Shown: positions 31,964 to 41,270 of the stretch, piece by piece | How the letters are laid out: each line of letters starts with the position of its first letter | Position numbering within the stretch: the stretch's first letter is position 1 | Origin: JAICKM01 sp050998805 | GTDB lineage: Bacteria; Chloroflexota; Chloroflexia; QHBQ01; JAICKM01 | Direction of reading: 5' to 3' | DNA length: 64,000 nt | NCBI GenBank assembly: GCA_050998805.1 | Contig: JBPCPV010000018.1 | Location: 1-64,000, forward strand | The notes under the pieces: model-generated | What the model saw: only the letters and a program-made list of their open reading frames with translations | Database searches by the model: none | Told to the model about the DNA's origin: nothing | Made by a program: the position numbers and the translations under genes

Positions 31964-34900
31964 ATGGACCGCCTCCCCAGCGAATTGTTTACGTTAAAGA
32001 CCGGACGCCGCTTGCTGGCGGTGCCGGCGGTTGGGCTAGGGCTGTATGCCGAGCAGCTGACGGCGAATGTGCGCGCCACGGGCGTGTCCGTCGCGGGTGC
32101 AGCCCCGCCGCAGATAAGCTGGGTGCTGTTCAGCGTGGCTGCGGTGCTCTTCGCGGCGGCGGCGTGGCCGGGGCGTGCCTTGCGCGATGGGACGCCGCCG
32201 CTCTTTCGCACGGCCTGGCGCTCGATGGAACACCCACGACGGTTTTTCCTGCCGTTGGCCGGTGCGTTGGTCTGCGCGCTGCTTGCAGCCCCGATGTTCG
32301 TTGCGCTCAACTCGACCGCAGAGGGCGCTGCGCCACCGGAACCAGCAAACACCATCGCCTGGCCGCTCTGGATAGCCTCCTTACTGCTCTTTGGCGTGGC
32401 GTTCGTGGTCTGGGAGCTGAGTACAACGCCGCCCGACGAGGGCAACCTGCCGGACCCGCAGGGGGACAGGCTGCCGAGGCAGATCGAGTGGGCGCTTATG
32501 GCGGGGCTCATGGCGCTCGGCCTAGCGTTTCGCCTGCCGAACCTGGAGACGGCACCGCCCGGCCTCTGGTTCGACGAGGCGCAGAACGGCATCGTCGCGC
32601 AGGGCCTGCTCATGCCGGGGGCGCTCCACCCGACCTTCCTGACGGGGCTGACGCAGATGGGCGCGCTGCCCTTCTACTTCCTCGGCGTCGTGCTCAAGGT
32701 ATTCGGCACGACCGTCTGGCCGCTGCGCTTGATGCCTGCGTTGGCCGGTGGCCTGGTGGTGCCGATGCTCTACCTGCTTGCGGCGCGGCTCTACGGCTGG
32801 CGGGCGGGGCTGGCTGCGGCGGGGCTGCTTGCGGTCTCGGCCTGGAACATCACGTTCAGCCGCTTCGGGATTATCTCTCTGGTCACCGTGGCGGCAGATG
32901 TGGCGGTCTATCTCTGCGCGGCGCAGGCGCTCCGCACCGGGCGGCTCGGCTACTACGCGGGGGCGGGCGTGCTGCTCGGCCTCTCGCTACAGACATATTA
33001 CGTCTCGCGCCTCGTGCCACTCGTGCTTGGTGCCCTACTGATCCACGGCCTGATCGCGACGCGCGGGCGGCTGCTCCGGCAGATCCGCGTCGGCTTCATC
33101 GTGCTGGCGGTCGGCGGGCTGCTCGCCTTCCTGCCGGTGGGCCTATTCGGCTTGCAGCAGCCGGCCGCGTTCACCGGGCGGGTAAGCGAGGTATCCGTCT
33201 TCAACCCCGACTCGAACGGGGGCGACCCCGACGCGCTCAACCATAGCCTGACCAAACACCTGCTGATGTTCAACTTCGTGGGCGACCGCAATGGGCGACA
33301 CAACCTGCCGGGCGCGCCGATGCTCGACGACGTGACCGCCGCGCTCTTCATTCTGGGCCTCGGTGCCTGCGCGCTGAGGGCATGGCGCAGGCAATATTTC
33401 TTCCCTGTGGCCTGGTTCGTGGCCGCGCTCTCCGGCGGGGTGCTGTCGTTGCCGTTCGAGGCACCGCAGAGCCACCGCACGCTCGAAAACAGCGTCGTCA
33501 CCGCGCTGATCGCGGGGATCGTCGTCGGCGAACTCTGGGGTTTGCTGTCACGGCTGGGCACCACCGAGCAGACGGAGCCGGAACCCGTAGCGCCGGCGGT
33601 TCCCCTAACCGAGCAGGCACCGAGGCCGAAGCCCGCGAAGCTGCGAACCAACCTGCCGACGCGTAAGCGATCCGCTGGCGTGGCCGCGGCCGCCGTAGTG
33701 GAAGCGCCGATCTCGGCGGTTGGGGAGGGCGTGACCGTGCGCCCGGTAGTCTCGGCGGAGCGTGTGCGGCCTTCTGCGGGGCGGGTTCTGAGGTGGATTG
33801 TGAGTGCGGCGGGGGTGTTGGCGGTCGTCTGGTGGGCAGGCAGCATCAGCGTGCCGCGATACTTCAATGACCAGATGGCCTCGCGGGGCGTCTGGGAGGA
33901 GATGTACAGTGGGCAGGCAGAGGCCGCACGCCTCCTGCTCCGATACGCCGCCTCCGACCAGGTATATCTCGCCAACATCTACCAGGGCACCCCGCCGATG
34001 AGCTACCTCGCGCCGGGCCTCGCGGGGACCGAATGGGCGGGCATGGACGCGCTGCCTCTGCTCGACTCGGGAGGCCGTAACGTCACGCTGGTCCTCGACT
34101 ACACAAGGATGGCCGACTCGGCCGCGATACCGAGGCTCTACCCTCACGCGACGATCAGCTCCTACGGCCCGCCGAGCGACCCGTCGAACCCCCTGCTCTA
34201 CACAATCCACATACCGGCGGCTGATATAGCTACGCTGCACGGTGTGCGCGCGACCGTCTACGACACCGGCAAGACCCAGCCACGGGAAGACGCGAGCCGG
34301 GCGGATTTCGGCTTCGACTGGGCGGGCAAACAGCCGGGCACACTCCGCCTTGCGACGACGATACAGATCTCAGGGTACGGGGCGTACAAGCTCGACTGGC
34401 ACCCGGCCGGTGCCCCGATCAGCGACTCGCTGCGGGTGGACGGCTATCCCGTTCAGCCGGGCGGAAGCATGAGCCTCACCACCGGCCTGCACAGCATCGT
34501 GGCGACGGACACGGTTCGCACGGCAGCCGGAGTCTCCTCCCTGCAATGGACGCTGCCGAGCGGGCAGGCGGGACCGTTGCCTCTGGAGAGGCTGTTCGAC
34601 CCGCGCCGCGTCGAACCCCACGGCCTTACAGGGCTGTACCGGGACGGCAGGAGCGGCGAGGGGCTGGTCGCCACAGCGAGGGTGGACCGCGTGGTGGCGT
34701 TCTATTTCCAGACTCCTCCTCTCAACCGGCCCTACCATGTGGTATGGAGCGGGCGTCTGTATGTGCCGCAGGCCGGCACCTACGGCCTCTCAACAGAGCA
34801 GATCACCGAGTCGCACCTCTTCCTGGACGGGGAGGTGATCATCTCGAACACCGGGCCGAATCAGCCAGTTGAGGCGCAAAGGAGCTTGAGTGCGGGCTGG

Positions 34901-36028
34901 CACGATATCCGGGTGGAATATCTTGACGCGGAGAACTTCTCGCACATTTACCTCTACTGGACGCCGCCGGGGCGTGATCAAAGCGTCATACCCTCGGCAT
35001 TCCTCTGGCCGGCGCTGGGCCAGTACCCCAGCCTGCCGGAGAGCGGCGCGTGGCCGACGCTCGACGAGGCGCAGAGCAGGTGGACGCCGAGCACCCCGCC
35101 GGTCGCGGCGCAGTCCGGGCCGACCCCGGCAAGTGGGCCGCCAACCGGCCCTCCCGTCGCGCCACCGACCACCGCAGCCCAGGCACCGGCAGCGCCGACG
35201 GTCGCAGGCACGATCCTACAGCCGCAGATCCTGCTCGGCGAAGCCGGAGGCACGCCCCTGCCTCACCCGCGCGGTGCGGGAATAGACGCGGCGGGTAACC
35301 TCTACATCTATACGGAGGGCGACAGCAAGGTACATAAGTTCGGCCCCGACGGCAAGCCGCTCACCGCCTGGGATGTGCTCGACAAGGATGGCAAGCCGCT
35401 GCTCGAAGGCTCGGCACTGCTGGTGCAGAAGGACCGCCTCTACGTGCTCGACGCAGCCGCTGCGGAGCTGATTGCCTACGACCTGTCGGGCAAGTCGGAC
35501 GAACGAACGCACATCTGCGACTGCTTCTCGCCGCGCGCTATCGCCCCCGCGAAGGACGGCAACTTCTGGGTGGCCGACACGGGCAACAACCGGGTGGTCA
35601 AGGTGAACCCACAGGGGCAGACGGTCGTGTCATTCGGCGGCAAGGGAGACGCGCGGGGCCAGTTCTTTGAGCCGGCGGGGATCTGGGAGGCACCCGACGG
35701 CACACTCTACGTGGCGGACAATACAAATGGCCGAGTGCAGAGCTTGAGAGCCGACGGCACGCCGATAGCGGCCTGGCCGGTCGGCCCATCCGTGCCGCGC
35801 GACGGCAACCGTGTGACCGGGGAGAGCGACGGCACGGCCCTGGTGACGGAGAGCGCGGCGAACGCGGTGGTCGCCTACAACGCGCAGGGCAAGGAGTCGG
35901 GGCGTTGGGTCTACGCGCCGTCGGGAGCGCCGCTGCCGGCGTCGGGCATCGCGCCGGCGGGGGCGGGCCGCTTCATCGTGCTCTTCCTGCGGGACAACCA
36001 GGCCGGGGTGTTCGCTATCGGGAAGTAG
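31964..36028 (+). CDS. GT-C glycosyltransferase fused to PA14 and NHL-repeat domains
   Basis: About 1354 residues. Residues 1-530 are polytopic, with the acidic loop WFDEAQNG near residue 204 typical of PMT/ArnT-like transferases that use polyprenyl-phosphate sugars. A hydrophilic stretch and one further span follow near 600-630. Residues of about 886-1012 form a PA14 domain (GLTGLYRDG, then GWHDIRVEYLDA). A Pro/Ala-rich linker leads to an NHL-type beta-propeller (about 1099-1354) with repeats such as DTGNNRVVKVNPQGQ and YVADNTNGRVQSL. A membrane transferase carrying two extracellular carbohydrate- or protein-binding modules is unusual. The start may be GTG 31961; see the promoter. Confidence 0.85.
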   Translation: MDRLPSELFTLKTGRRLLAVPAVGLGLYAEQLTANVRATGVSVAGAAPPQISWVLFSVAAVLFAAAAWPGRALRDGTPPLFRTAWRSMEHPRRFFLPLAGALVCALLAAPMFVALNSTAEGAAPPEPANTIAWPLWIASLLLFGVAFVVWELSTTPPDEGNLPDPQGDRLPRQIEWALMAGLMALGLAFRLPNLETAPPGLWFDEAQNGIVAQGLLMPGALHPTFLTGLTQMGALPFYFLGVVLKVFGTTVWPLRLMPALAGGLVVPMLYLLAARLYGWRAGLAAAGLLAVSAWNITFSRFGIISLVTVAADVAVYLCAAQALRTGRLGYYAGAGVLLGLSLQTYYVSRLVPLVLGALLIHGLIATRGRLLRQIRVGFIVLAVGGLLAFLPVGLFGLQQPAAFTGRVSEVSVFNPDSNGGDPDALNHSLTKHLLMFNFVGDRNGRHNLPGAPMLDDVTAALFILGLGACALRAWRRQYFFPVAWFVAALSGGVLSLPFEAPQSHRTLENSVVTALIAGIVVGELWGLLSRLGTTEQTEPEPVAPAVPLTEQAPRPKPAKLRTNLPTRKRSAGVAAAAVVEAPISAVGEGVTVRPVVSAERVRPSAGRVLRWIVSAAGVLAVVWWAGSISVPRYFNDQMASRGVWEEMYSGQAEAARLLLRYAASDQVYLANIYQGTPPMSYLAPGLAGTEWAGMDALPLLDSGGRNVTLVLDYTRMADSAAIPRLYPHATISSYGPPSDPSNPLLYTIHIPAADIATLHGVRATVYDTGKTQPREDASRADFGFDWAGKQPGTLRLATTIQISGYGAYKLDWHPAGAPISDSLRVDGYPVQPGGSMSLTTGLHSIVATDTVRTAAGVSSLQWTLPSGQAGPLPLERLFDPRRVEPHGLTGLYRDGRSGEGLVATARVDRVVAFYFQTPPLNRPYHVVWSGRLYVPQAGTYGLSTEQITESHLFLDGEVIISNTGPNQPVEAQRSLSAGWHDIRVEYLDAENFSHIYLYWTPPGRDQSVIPSAFLWPALGQYPSLPESGAWPTLDEAQSRWTPSTPPVAAQSGPTPASGPPTGPPVAPPTTAAQAPAAPTVAGTILQPQILLGEAGGTPLPHPRGAGIDAAGNLYIYTEGDSKVHKFGPDGKPLTAWDVLDKDGKPLLEGSALLVQKDRLYVLDAAAAELIAYDLSGKSDERTHICDCFSPRAIAPAKDGNFWVADTGNNRVVKVNPQGQTVVSFGGKGDARGQFFEPAGIWEAPDGTLYVADNTNGRVQSLRADGTPIAAWPVGPSVPRDGNRVTGESDGTALVTESAANAVVAYNAQGKESGRWVYAPSGAPLPASGIAPAGAGRFIVLFLRDNQAGVFAIGK

Positions 36029-36130
36029 GGCGGGTGTTTTTTCGCGCCCGATGTGGTATGATGTAGCGCGTCCCGGCTATGGAGCAGGGAGCAGAGGGAT
36101 TTCGATTTCGGCGCAGAGCAGGAGGCGGAT

Positions 36131-36979
36131 ATGTCCACATCCACCCGACATCGCGGACGGCGGCCCTCCGTGCCCATCACGGACCCCCGCGTGATCGTGG
36201 TCATGCCGGCGTATAATGCGGCGCGCACACTCGAAAAGACTTACGGCGATTTGCCGAAGGACCAGATATACGAGGTGATCCTTGTTGACGACGTTTCGTC
36301 GGACGACACGGTGGAAGTAGCCGAGCGTTTGGGCCTCAAGCACTTCGTGCATGTCCAGAACAAAGGCTACGGCGGCAACCAGAAGACGTGCTACCTCGAA
36401 GCCCTCACCGACGGCGCAGACATCGTGGTGATGCTCCACCCCGACAACCAGTACGACGCCACGCGGGTGCCGGAGATGGTCGCGCCCATCGCGGCGGGAA
36501 AGGCCGACATGGTGCTGGGGTCGCGCCTGATGGGGGGCGCGTCGGCCACGCTCGAGGGCGGGATGCCGATCTGGAAGTTCGTCAGCAATCGCTTCCTGAC
36601 GACCGTGGAGAACCTGGCCTTCGGCACACATCTGTCGGAGATGCACACGGGTTATCGGGCCTACAGTCGCCGGCTGCTGGAAACGATCCCGTTCCTGCTC
36701 AACTCAGACGACTTCGTTTTCGACAGCGAGGTGATCGCGCAGGCCGTGGCGTTCGGCTACCGCATCGTCGAGGTGCCGGTGCCGACGCGCTATTTCCCGG
36801 AGGCGTCGTCGGTGAACTTCCGCCGTAGCCTGGTCTACGGGCTGTCCACGCTGAACGTCGCCCGCCGCTACATGTTCCACAAGCTGCGTATTCGGCGGCA
36901 CCCGCAGTACCGAAAGCGGCTGAAAGACGTGCTGGCGAAGCAGCACCAGGGAAACATACTGCGCCACTCGCAGCACTGA
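36131..36979 (+). CDS. Family 2 glycosyltransferase (polyprenyl-phosphate sugar synthase type)
   Basis: A 282-residue GT-A enzyme. VIVVMPAYNAARTLEKTY binds the nucleotide, VILVDDVSSDDT carries the first Asp pair, and VMLHPDNQYDA is the metal-binding region seen in dolichol-phosphate mannose synthase relatives. GSRLMGG follows. There are no membrane spans. It would make the lipid-linked monosaccharide used by the GT-C enzyme encoded upstream. ATG 36131 follows GGAGGCGG. An extended -10 TGGTATGAT (36054-36062) may give it a second promoter. Confidence 0.88.
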   Translation: MSTSTRHRGRRPSVPITDPRVIVVMPAYNAARTLEKTYGDLPKDQIYEVILVDDVSSDDTVEVAERLGLKHFVHVQNKGYGGNQKTCYLEALTDGADIVVMLHPDNQYDATRVPEMVAPIAAGKADMVLGSRLMGGASATLEGGMPIWKFVSNRFLTTVENLAFGTHLSEMHTGYRAYSRRLLETIPFLLNSDDFVFDSEVIAQAVAFGYRIVEVPVPTRYFPEASSVNFRRSLVYGLSTLNVARRYMFHKLRIRRHPQYRKRLKDVLAKQHQGNILRHSQH

Positions 36980-36997
36980 GTTTCACGGGAGACAGAC

Positions 36998-38059
36998 TTG
37001 TTACGGGACAAAAAGTTCTGGCTGGGGGTTATAGTCAGCGTCTTCTTCCTATTCTTGGCGTTCAGGGACGAGGACTTCGGGAAGATAGGGGCGGCGCTGG
37101 GGAGGGTGCAGTACTGGGCGTTGCTGCCGGCGCTCGCGTTCTACTTCCTCGGCGTCTGGATACGTGCCGTGCGCTGGGGCGTGTTACTCTCGCCTGTCCG
37201 CAGGGGTATACATCCCTACGGCCTGTTCAAGGTGCTGGCGATCGGCTATATGGGCAACGACATCTTGCCGGCGCGCCTCGGCGACGTGATCCGTGTCTTT
37301 GTCCTCAGCCGGCGGGAGAACGTGACGAAGAGCGCGACGCTGGCGACGATCCTCGTGGAGCGGATACTCGACGGGCTGACGATGCTCGGCTTCCTGGCGG
37401 GGTCGGCGCTGTTCATCACGCTCGACGCCGGCATGACGAGCGCCCTGCGGATCTTCACCCTGGTCTTCCTGGTCGGGATGCTGGTGTTCGTTTTCCTGGC
37501 GGCCTCGCCGGACAGGATCGTGACGCTGGTGCAGGTGTTGTTGGGGCGCAGCCCCCTCGGCAGGGTGATACCCGAGACGCTCCACGAAAAGGCACTGCAC
37601 ATCACGTCGTCGTTCGTGACCGGGCTGGCGGTGCTGCGGAGTTGGCGGGGCGTGTCGAGCGTGATCGGGCTGTCGGTGGCCGCGTGGGCGGCAGAAGCGA
37701 CGATGTACTACATCATCGGAGTCTGGGGTTTCGGCCTCATCTTGCCGGTGTATGCCTACACAATGACGACGGCGGCGGCGAACCTCGGCACGCTCGTGCC
37801 GTCGTCGCCCGGCTACCTCGGCGTGTTCGACGGCATCGCCAAGGGTGTGCTGGCGGGGCTGTTCCCTACGCTGATAAGCAGCAGCCTCGCGCTGAGTTAT
37901 GTGGCCGTGCTGCACGCCGCGCTCTATTTCCCGGTGACGTTCCTCGGCCTGTTCTACATGGCCCGCGAGAGCGTTTCCTGGGGCGACCTGGCGGCGCTGG
38001 AGAAGAAGGAGGCCGCAGGCCGCCCGGCGCTCCCACCGGAAGACGATAAGGAGGAGTAG
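36998..38059 (+). CDS. LPG synthase/AglD-like flippase domain membrane protein (UPF0104)
   Basis: A 353-residue membrane protein with about eight spans. ALAFYFLGVWIRAVRWGVLL, NDILPARLGDVIRV and SPGYLGVFDGI match the lysylphosphatidylglycerol-synthase membrane domain family, which also includes archaeal AglD-like proteins and candidate lipid-sugar flippases. No soluble aminoacyl-transferase domain is attached, so lipid or sugar-carrier translocation is more likely than lysyl transfer. The start is TTG 36998 with GGGAG upstream. It lies 18 nt after the GT2 gene and 9 nt before uppP. Confidence 0.82.
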   Translation: MLRDKKFWLGVIVSVFFLFLAFRDEDFGKIGAALGRVQYWALLPALAFYFLGVWIRAVRWGVLLSPVRRGIHPYGLFKVLAIGYMGNDILPARLGDVIRVFVLSRRENVTKSATLATILVERILDGLTMLGFLAGSALFITLDAGMTSALRIFTLVFLVGMLVFVFLAASPDRIVTLVQVLLGRSPLGRVIPETLHEKALHITSSFVTGLAVLRSWRGVSSVIGLSVAAWAAEATMYYIIGVWGFGLILPVYAYTMTTAAANLGTLVPSSPGYLGVFDGIAKGVLAGLFPTLISSSLALSYVAVLHAALYFPVTFLGLFYMARESVSWGDLAALEKKEAAGRPALPPEDDKEE

Positions 38060-38068
38060 ACAACCAAT

Positions 38069-38920
38069 ATGGACCCGATACAAGCAATCGTGCTCGGCCT
38101 TGTGCAGGGCTTGAGCGAGTTTATCCCGATCAGTTCATCGGCGCATCTGATCATCGTACCCTGGCTGCTCGGCTGGAGAGACCCCGGCATCACGTTCGAC
38201 GTTGCTCTCCACATGGGCACGCTGGTCGCCGTGCTGGCCTACTTCTGGCAGGACTGGATACGGCTGATCGGCGCGGCGCTCCGCAGCATCGCCGCGCGGA
38301 AGTGGGACGCGACGACCGACAGCCGCCTGGCATGGTACATCGTACTGGCGACTATCCCCGGCGCGGTCGCGGGGCTGCTCGGCGAGAGCAAGCTGGACGA
38401 GATGTTCCACGGCACCGACGCGGCAAGCCGCGCCACAGGGATCGCGATCATCGGCGTGGTGATGATCGCGCTGGCGCTGGTGCTGTTCACGGCTGAGCGG
38501 ACGGCGCGCCACCGGAACTCCATGAGCGAGCTGACGCTCGGCCAATCGCTGATCATCGGCGTGGCGCAGGCGTTTGCAGTCATACCCGGCGTCTCCCGGT
38601 CGGGCAGCACGATCACGGCGGGGCTGTTTATGAACCTGAAACGCGAAGACGCCGCCCGCTTCAGCTTCCTGCTCGGCACGCCGGTGATCGCGGGGGCGGG
38701 ATTGAAGAAGCTCTACGACATCGTCAAGACCGGAGGGCTGCAAGCCGACACCACAACAGCCTTCGCGATCGGGCTGATGGTGGCGGCGATCAGCGGATAC
38801 GCGGCGATCTTCTTCTTGCTGCGCTTCCTGCAACGCAACAGCACGCTGCCGTTCATCGTCTACCGCGTCGTGGCGGGGATCGTGCTGATCGTGTTGGTTC
38901 TTGCGGGGTTCCGCCATTAG
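38069..38920 (+). CDS. uppP: Undecaprenyl-diphosphatase
   Basis: A 283-residue membrane phosphatase that regenerates undecaprenyl phosphate for peptidoglycan and surface glycans. GLVQGLSEFIPISSSAHL holds the Glu-rich and Ser-rich catalytic motif, and PGVSRSGSTI supplies the phosphate-binding Arg. Its place after a polyprenyl-phosphate glycosyltransferase and flippase-like gene suits carrier recycling for that pathway. The subtilisin gene begins 1 nt after its stop. Confidence 0.94.
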   Translation: MDPIQAIVLGLVQGLSEFIPISSSAHLIIVPWLLGWRDPGITFDVALHMGTLVAVLAYFWQDWIRLIGAALRSIAARKWDATTDSRLAWYIVLATIPGAVAGLLGESKLDEMFHGTDAASRATGIAIIGVVMIALALVLFTAERTARHRNSMSELTLGQSLIIGVAQAFAVIPGVSRSGSTITAGLFMNLKREDAARFSFLLGTPVIAGAGLKKLYDIVKTGGLQADTTTAFAIGLMVAAISGYAAIFFLLRFLQRNSTLPFIVYRVVAGIVLIVLVLAGFRH

Positions 38921-38921
38921 A

Positions 38922-40895
38922 ATGTTACCGCCGGTGATACTGGCGCTGGGCCTGCTCTTCGGAGCATGGGCCGGAGGGCTTGCGAGAGCCTTGCCGCCCC
39001 AGCAGGCGGCGACGCCGACGCCGGGCGGGACGGTGGGCCTGCCCCAGGGCGGCGACGGGAGCGCGGTGCCCGGGCAGGTGCTTGTCCGCTTCAGAACCAG
39101 CCCCAGCAACGCGGCGCAGCAGCCGTCGCAGGCAACGAACATATTACGCACAGCCGGCATACAGTCGAGCGTGCGGCGCTCACTACAGACGCCCGGCGTC
39201 TATCTTCTGAATGTGCCCTCCGGCAGTGAGAGCGCGGCTGTAGCCGCCCTTGCCGCTAGACCCGATGTGCAGACCGCAGACCCGAACCTGACGCGCCACA
39301 TCCACATGCGGCCGGCCGCGCCCAGCGACCCGCTCTACCCGATGCAGTGGGGCTTCGCCCGTGTGAACGCGCCTGCCGCCTGGAACGCGGCGCAGTTGTA
39401 CAACGTGACTGTGGCGGTGCTCGACACCGGCCTCGACCTGGGGCACCCCGAGTTTGCGGCGCGGACGGTGGAGGGGGCGAACTTCGTGAACCCCGGCAGC
39501 CCGCCGCAGGACGACAACGGCCACGGCACGCACATCTCCGGGATCATCGCTGCGGCGGCGAACAACGGCATCGGCGGGGTTGGCCTGGCATGGCAAGCCC
39601 AGGTGATGCCGATCAAGGTGGCCGACAGCGCCGGCAACCTGACCAGTGAGGCTTGGCTGAACGGCCTCGCCTGGGCAGTGCAGCACGGCGCCCAGGTCGT
39701 CAACATGAGCTTCGGCGGCAGCTCCACCAGCGCGACCGAGCAGGCCGCGATTGACGATGCCTGGAACAGGGGCGCGGTGATAGTCGCCTCGGCAGGCAAC
39801 TCCGGCGACGGGGCGAACCAGGTCGAGTACCCGGCGTCCTACAACAACGTCGTCTCCGTGGCCGCGACCGGCAACGACAACAGCCACGCATATTATTCGG
39901 AACACAACAGCTACGTGACACTCGCGGCCCCCGGCGGCGACGCACGCTTCGGCAACGACCCCGACGGGCGGTTCATCGTCAGCACATGGCCGCGCGGCCT
40001 CGGCAGCGCATATCAGAGCGGCTACGAGCGCGAGATCGGCACCTCGCAGGCAGCGCCGTTCGTCTCCGGCCTGGCCGCGCTGATGTTGAGCACGAGCGCG
40101 GCGTGGACGAACCGCACGCTCGTGGCGCGCATGGAGACCACCGCGACCGACCTCGGGCCGCCAGGCCGCGACGACAGCTTCGGCTTCGGACTGATCAACG
40201 CGGTTGCTGCCGTCGGCAACCCGCCCGGCCCTTCCAGTCCCGGGTCTACACCGACGGCCACCCCGGCTCCGCCGACAGTCCAGCCGACCCCCCAGCCCAC
40301 GAGCGCGCCGACGGCGGCACCGACAGTGCCGGTACGCACCGGCTGCCTCTTCGCAGATGCGTGCCAGGGCGATCCTTTCCTACCCTTCGTCGAGGATCTC
40401 GTCAGCCGGGGCGCGGTTGCCGGATACTCCGACCACACCTTCCGCCCGCTGAACAACCTAACGCGGGGCGAGGTAGCCAAGATCATCGCGCTGACCGGAG
40501 GCTTCGAGCTGACGACCGCGACCGGCCCACACTTCACCGATGTGCCGCCGACCGACCCCTACTACCCCTACATCGAGACGGCCTTCGCGCAGGGCCTGAT
40601 CAGCGGATACCGCGACGGCAGCTTCCGGCCTTATGGCGTGGTGTCGCGGGGGCAGCTCGCGAAGATGATCGTGCTGACGAGGAGCTGGGATCTGCTCGAC
40701 CCCGGCAGAAGCAGCTTCACCGACGTTGCTTACGGCGACACCTTCTACTACTACATCGAGACCGCCGTCAAGCTACAGGTCGTGTTAGGCTACAACGATA
40801 ACACCTTCCGCCCCAACGCGCCGACGACCCGCGCGGAGGCCACGAAGATCATTGACGTTGCCCTAGCGACATTCAGGCCGCACAACGGACCGTGA
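38922..40895 (+). CDS. Secreted S8 subtilisin-like protease with three SLH domains
   Basis: 657 residues. Signal peptide: residues 1-24. A propeptide of the inhibitor-I9-like type (PGQVLVRFRTSP) precedes the catalytic domain. The triad is Asp168 (VAVLDTG), His201 (NGHGTH) and Ser375 (GTSQAAPFVSG). A Pro/Thr linker follows, then three S-layer homology modules, each with F.DV...YI.......G.....FRP...TRGE pattern. SLH modules dock to secondary wall polymer, so the protease should sit on the cell surface. ATG 38922 starts 1 nt after the uppP stop with no ribosome-binding site of its own, so translation is probably coupled. Confidence 0.93.
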   Translation: MLPPVILALGLLFGAWAGGLARALPPQQAATPTPGGTVGLPQGGDGSAVPGQVLVRFRTSPSNAAQQPSQATNILRTAGIQSSVRRSLQTPGVYLLNVPSGSESAAVAALAARPDVQTADPNLTRHIHMRPAAPSDPLYPMQWGFARVNAPAAWNAAQLYNVTVAVLDTGLDLGHPEFAARTVEGANFVNPGSPPQDDNGHGTHISGIIAAAANNGIGGVGLAWQAQVMPIKVADSAGNLTSEAWLNGLAWAVQHGAQVVNMSFGGSSTSATEQAAIDDAWNRGAVIVASAGNSGDGANQVEYPASYNNVVSVAATGNDNSHAYYSEHNSYVTLAAPGGDARFGNDPDGRFIVSTWPRGLGSAYQSGYEREIGTSQAAPFVSGLAALMLSTSAAWTNRTLVARMETTATDLGPPGRDDSFGFGLINAVAAVGNPPGPSSPGSTPTATPAPPTVQPTPQPTSAPTAAPTVPVRTGCLFADACQGDPFLPFVEDLVSRGAVAGYSDHTFRPLNNLTRGEVAKIIALTGGFELTTATGPHFTDVPPTDPYYPYIETAFAQGLISGYRDGSFRPYGVVSRGQLAKMIVLTRSWDLLDPGRSSFTDVAYGDTFYYYIETAVKLQVVLGYNDNTFRPNAPTTRAEATKIIDVALATFRPHNGP

Positions 40896-40900
40896 CGGGG

Positions 40901-40949
40901 TTTTGAGTTTTGAGTTTCGAGTTCTGAATTACGAGTGCGTGGTGCGTAG
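40901..40949. repeat. Heptanucleotide-phased repeat tract after the subtilisin gene
   Basis: Seven consecutive 7-nt units: TTTTGAG, TTTTGAG, TTTCGAG, TTCTGAA, TTACGAG, TGCGTGG, TGCGTAG. It begins 5 nt after the stop codon. Confidence 0.75.
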
Positions 40950-40962
40950 GGTAGGGTGGATT

Positions 40963-41262
40963 ATGGATCGGGATAGGGAGCGTGTGGACGCCTGGGACGA
41001 CGAGGACGACGAGGACGACGGGTGGGGCGTGCCCATGCCGGATGCGCGCTCCAATCCGCAATCCGCAATCTGCAATCCGCAATCGTCGGATGCGGACGCA
41101 ATCGGCGATCCGCAATCCGCAATCGCCACTCCGCAATCGCCGGGCTTGCGGGAGATGCTGCGTGGCGCGCCTCCCTGGATCTGGGTGATCAGCGGCGTGG
41201 GGATCGCGCTTATCTGCGCGATGATGTTGGCGGTGCTGCTACTCGCGGCGTCGGTCAAGTAG
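40963..41262 (+). CDS. Small single-span membrane protein with acidic head
   Basis: 99 residues from ATG 40963 (GGTGG upstream). A hyper-acidic N-terminus (DDEDDEDDGWGVP) is followed by a stretch translated from heptanucleotide repeats (NPQSAICNPQS and DPQSAIATPQS), then APPWIWVISGVGIALICAMMLAVLL-type hydrophobic sequence forming one C-terminal membrane span. There is no known domain. It lies 8 nt before the flippase gene and is probably co-transcribed with it. An in-frame start at 40903 would run through another repeat tract and is disfavoured. Confidence 0.6.
   Translation: MDRDRERVDAWDDEDDEDDGWGVPMPDARSNPQSAICNPQSSDADAIGDPQSAIATPQSPGLREMLRGAPPWIWVISGVGIALICAMMLAVLLLAASVK
41053..41141. repeat. 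AATCCGC heptanucleotide repeats inside a coding frame
   Basis: Units AATCCGC, AATCCGC, AATCTGC, AATCCGC, AATCGTC (41053-41087), then a second run GATCCGC, AATCCGC, AATCGCC, ACTCCGC, AATCGCC (41107-41141). Three 7-nt units make seven codons, so the frame cycles and yields the heptapeptide NPQSAIx. Confidence 0.85.
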
Positions 41263-41270
41263 GCATACCG

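Noticed and set aside
40901..41141. Short regular repeats considered as a CRISPR array
   Set aside because: The units are only 7 nt with no unique spacers and no cas genes nearby.
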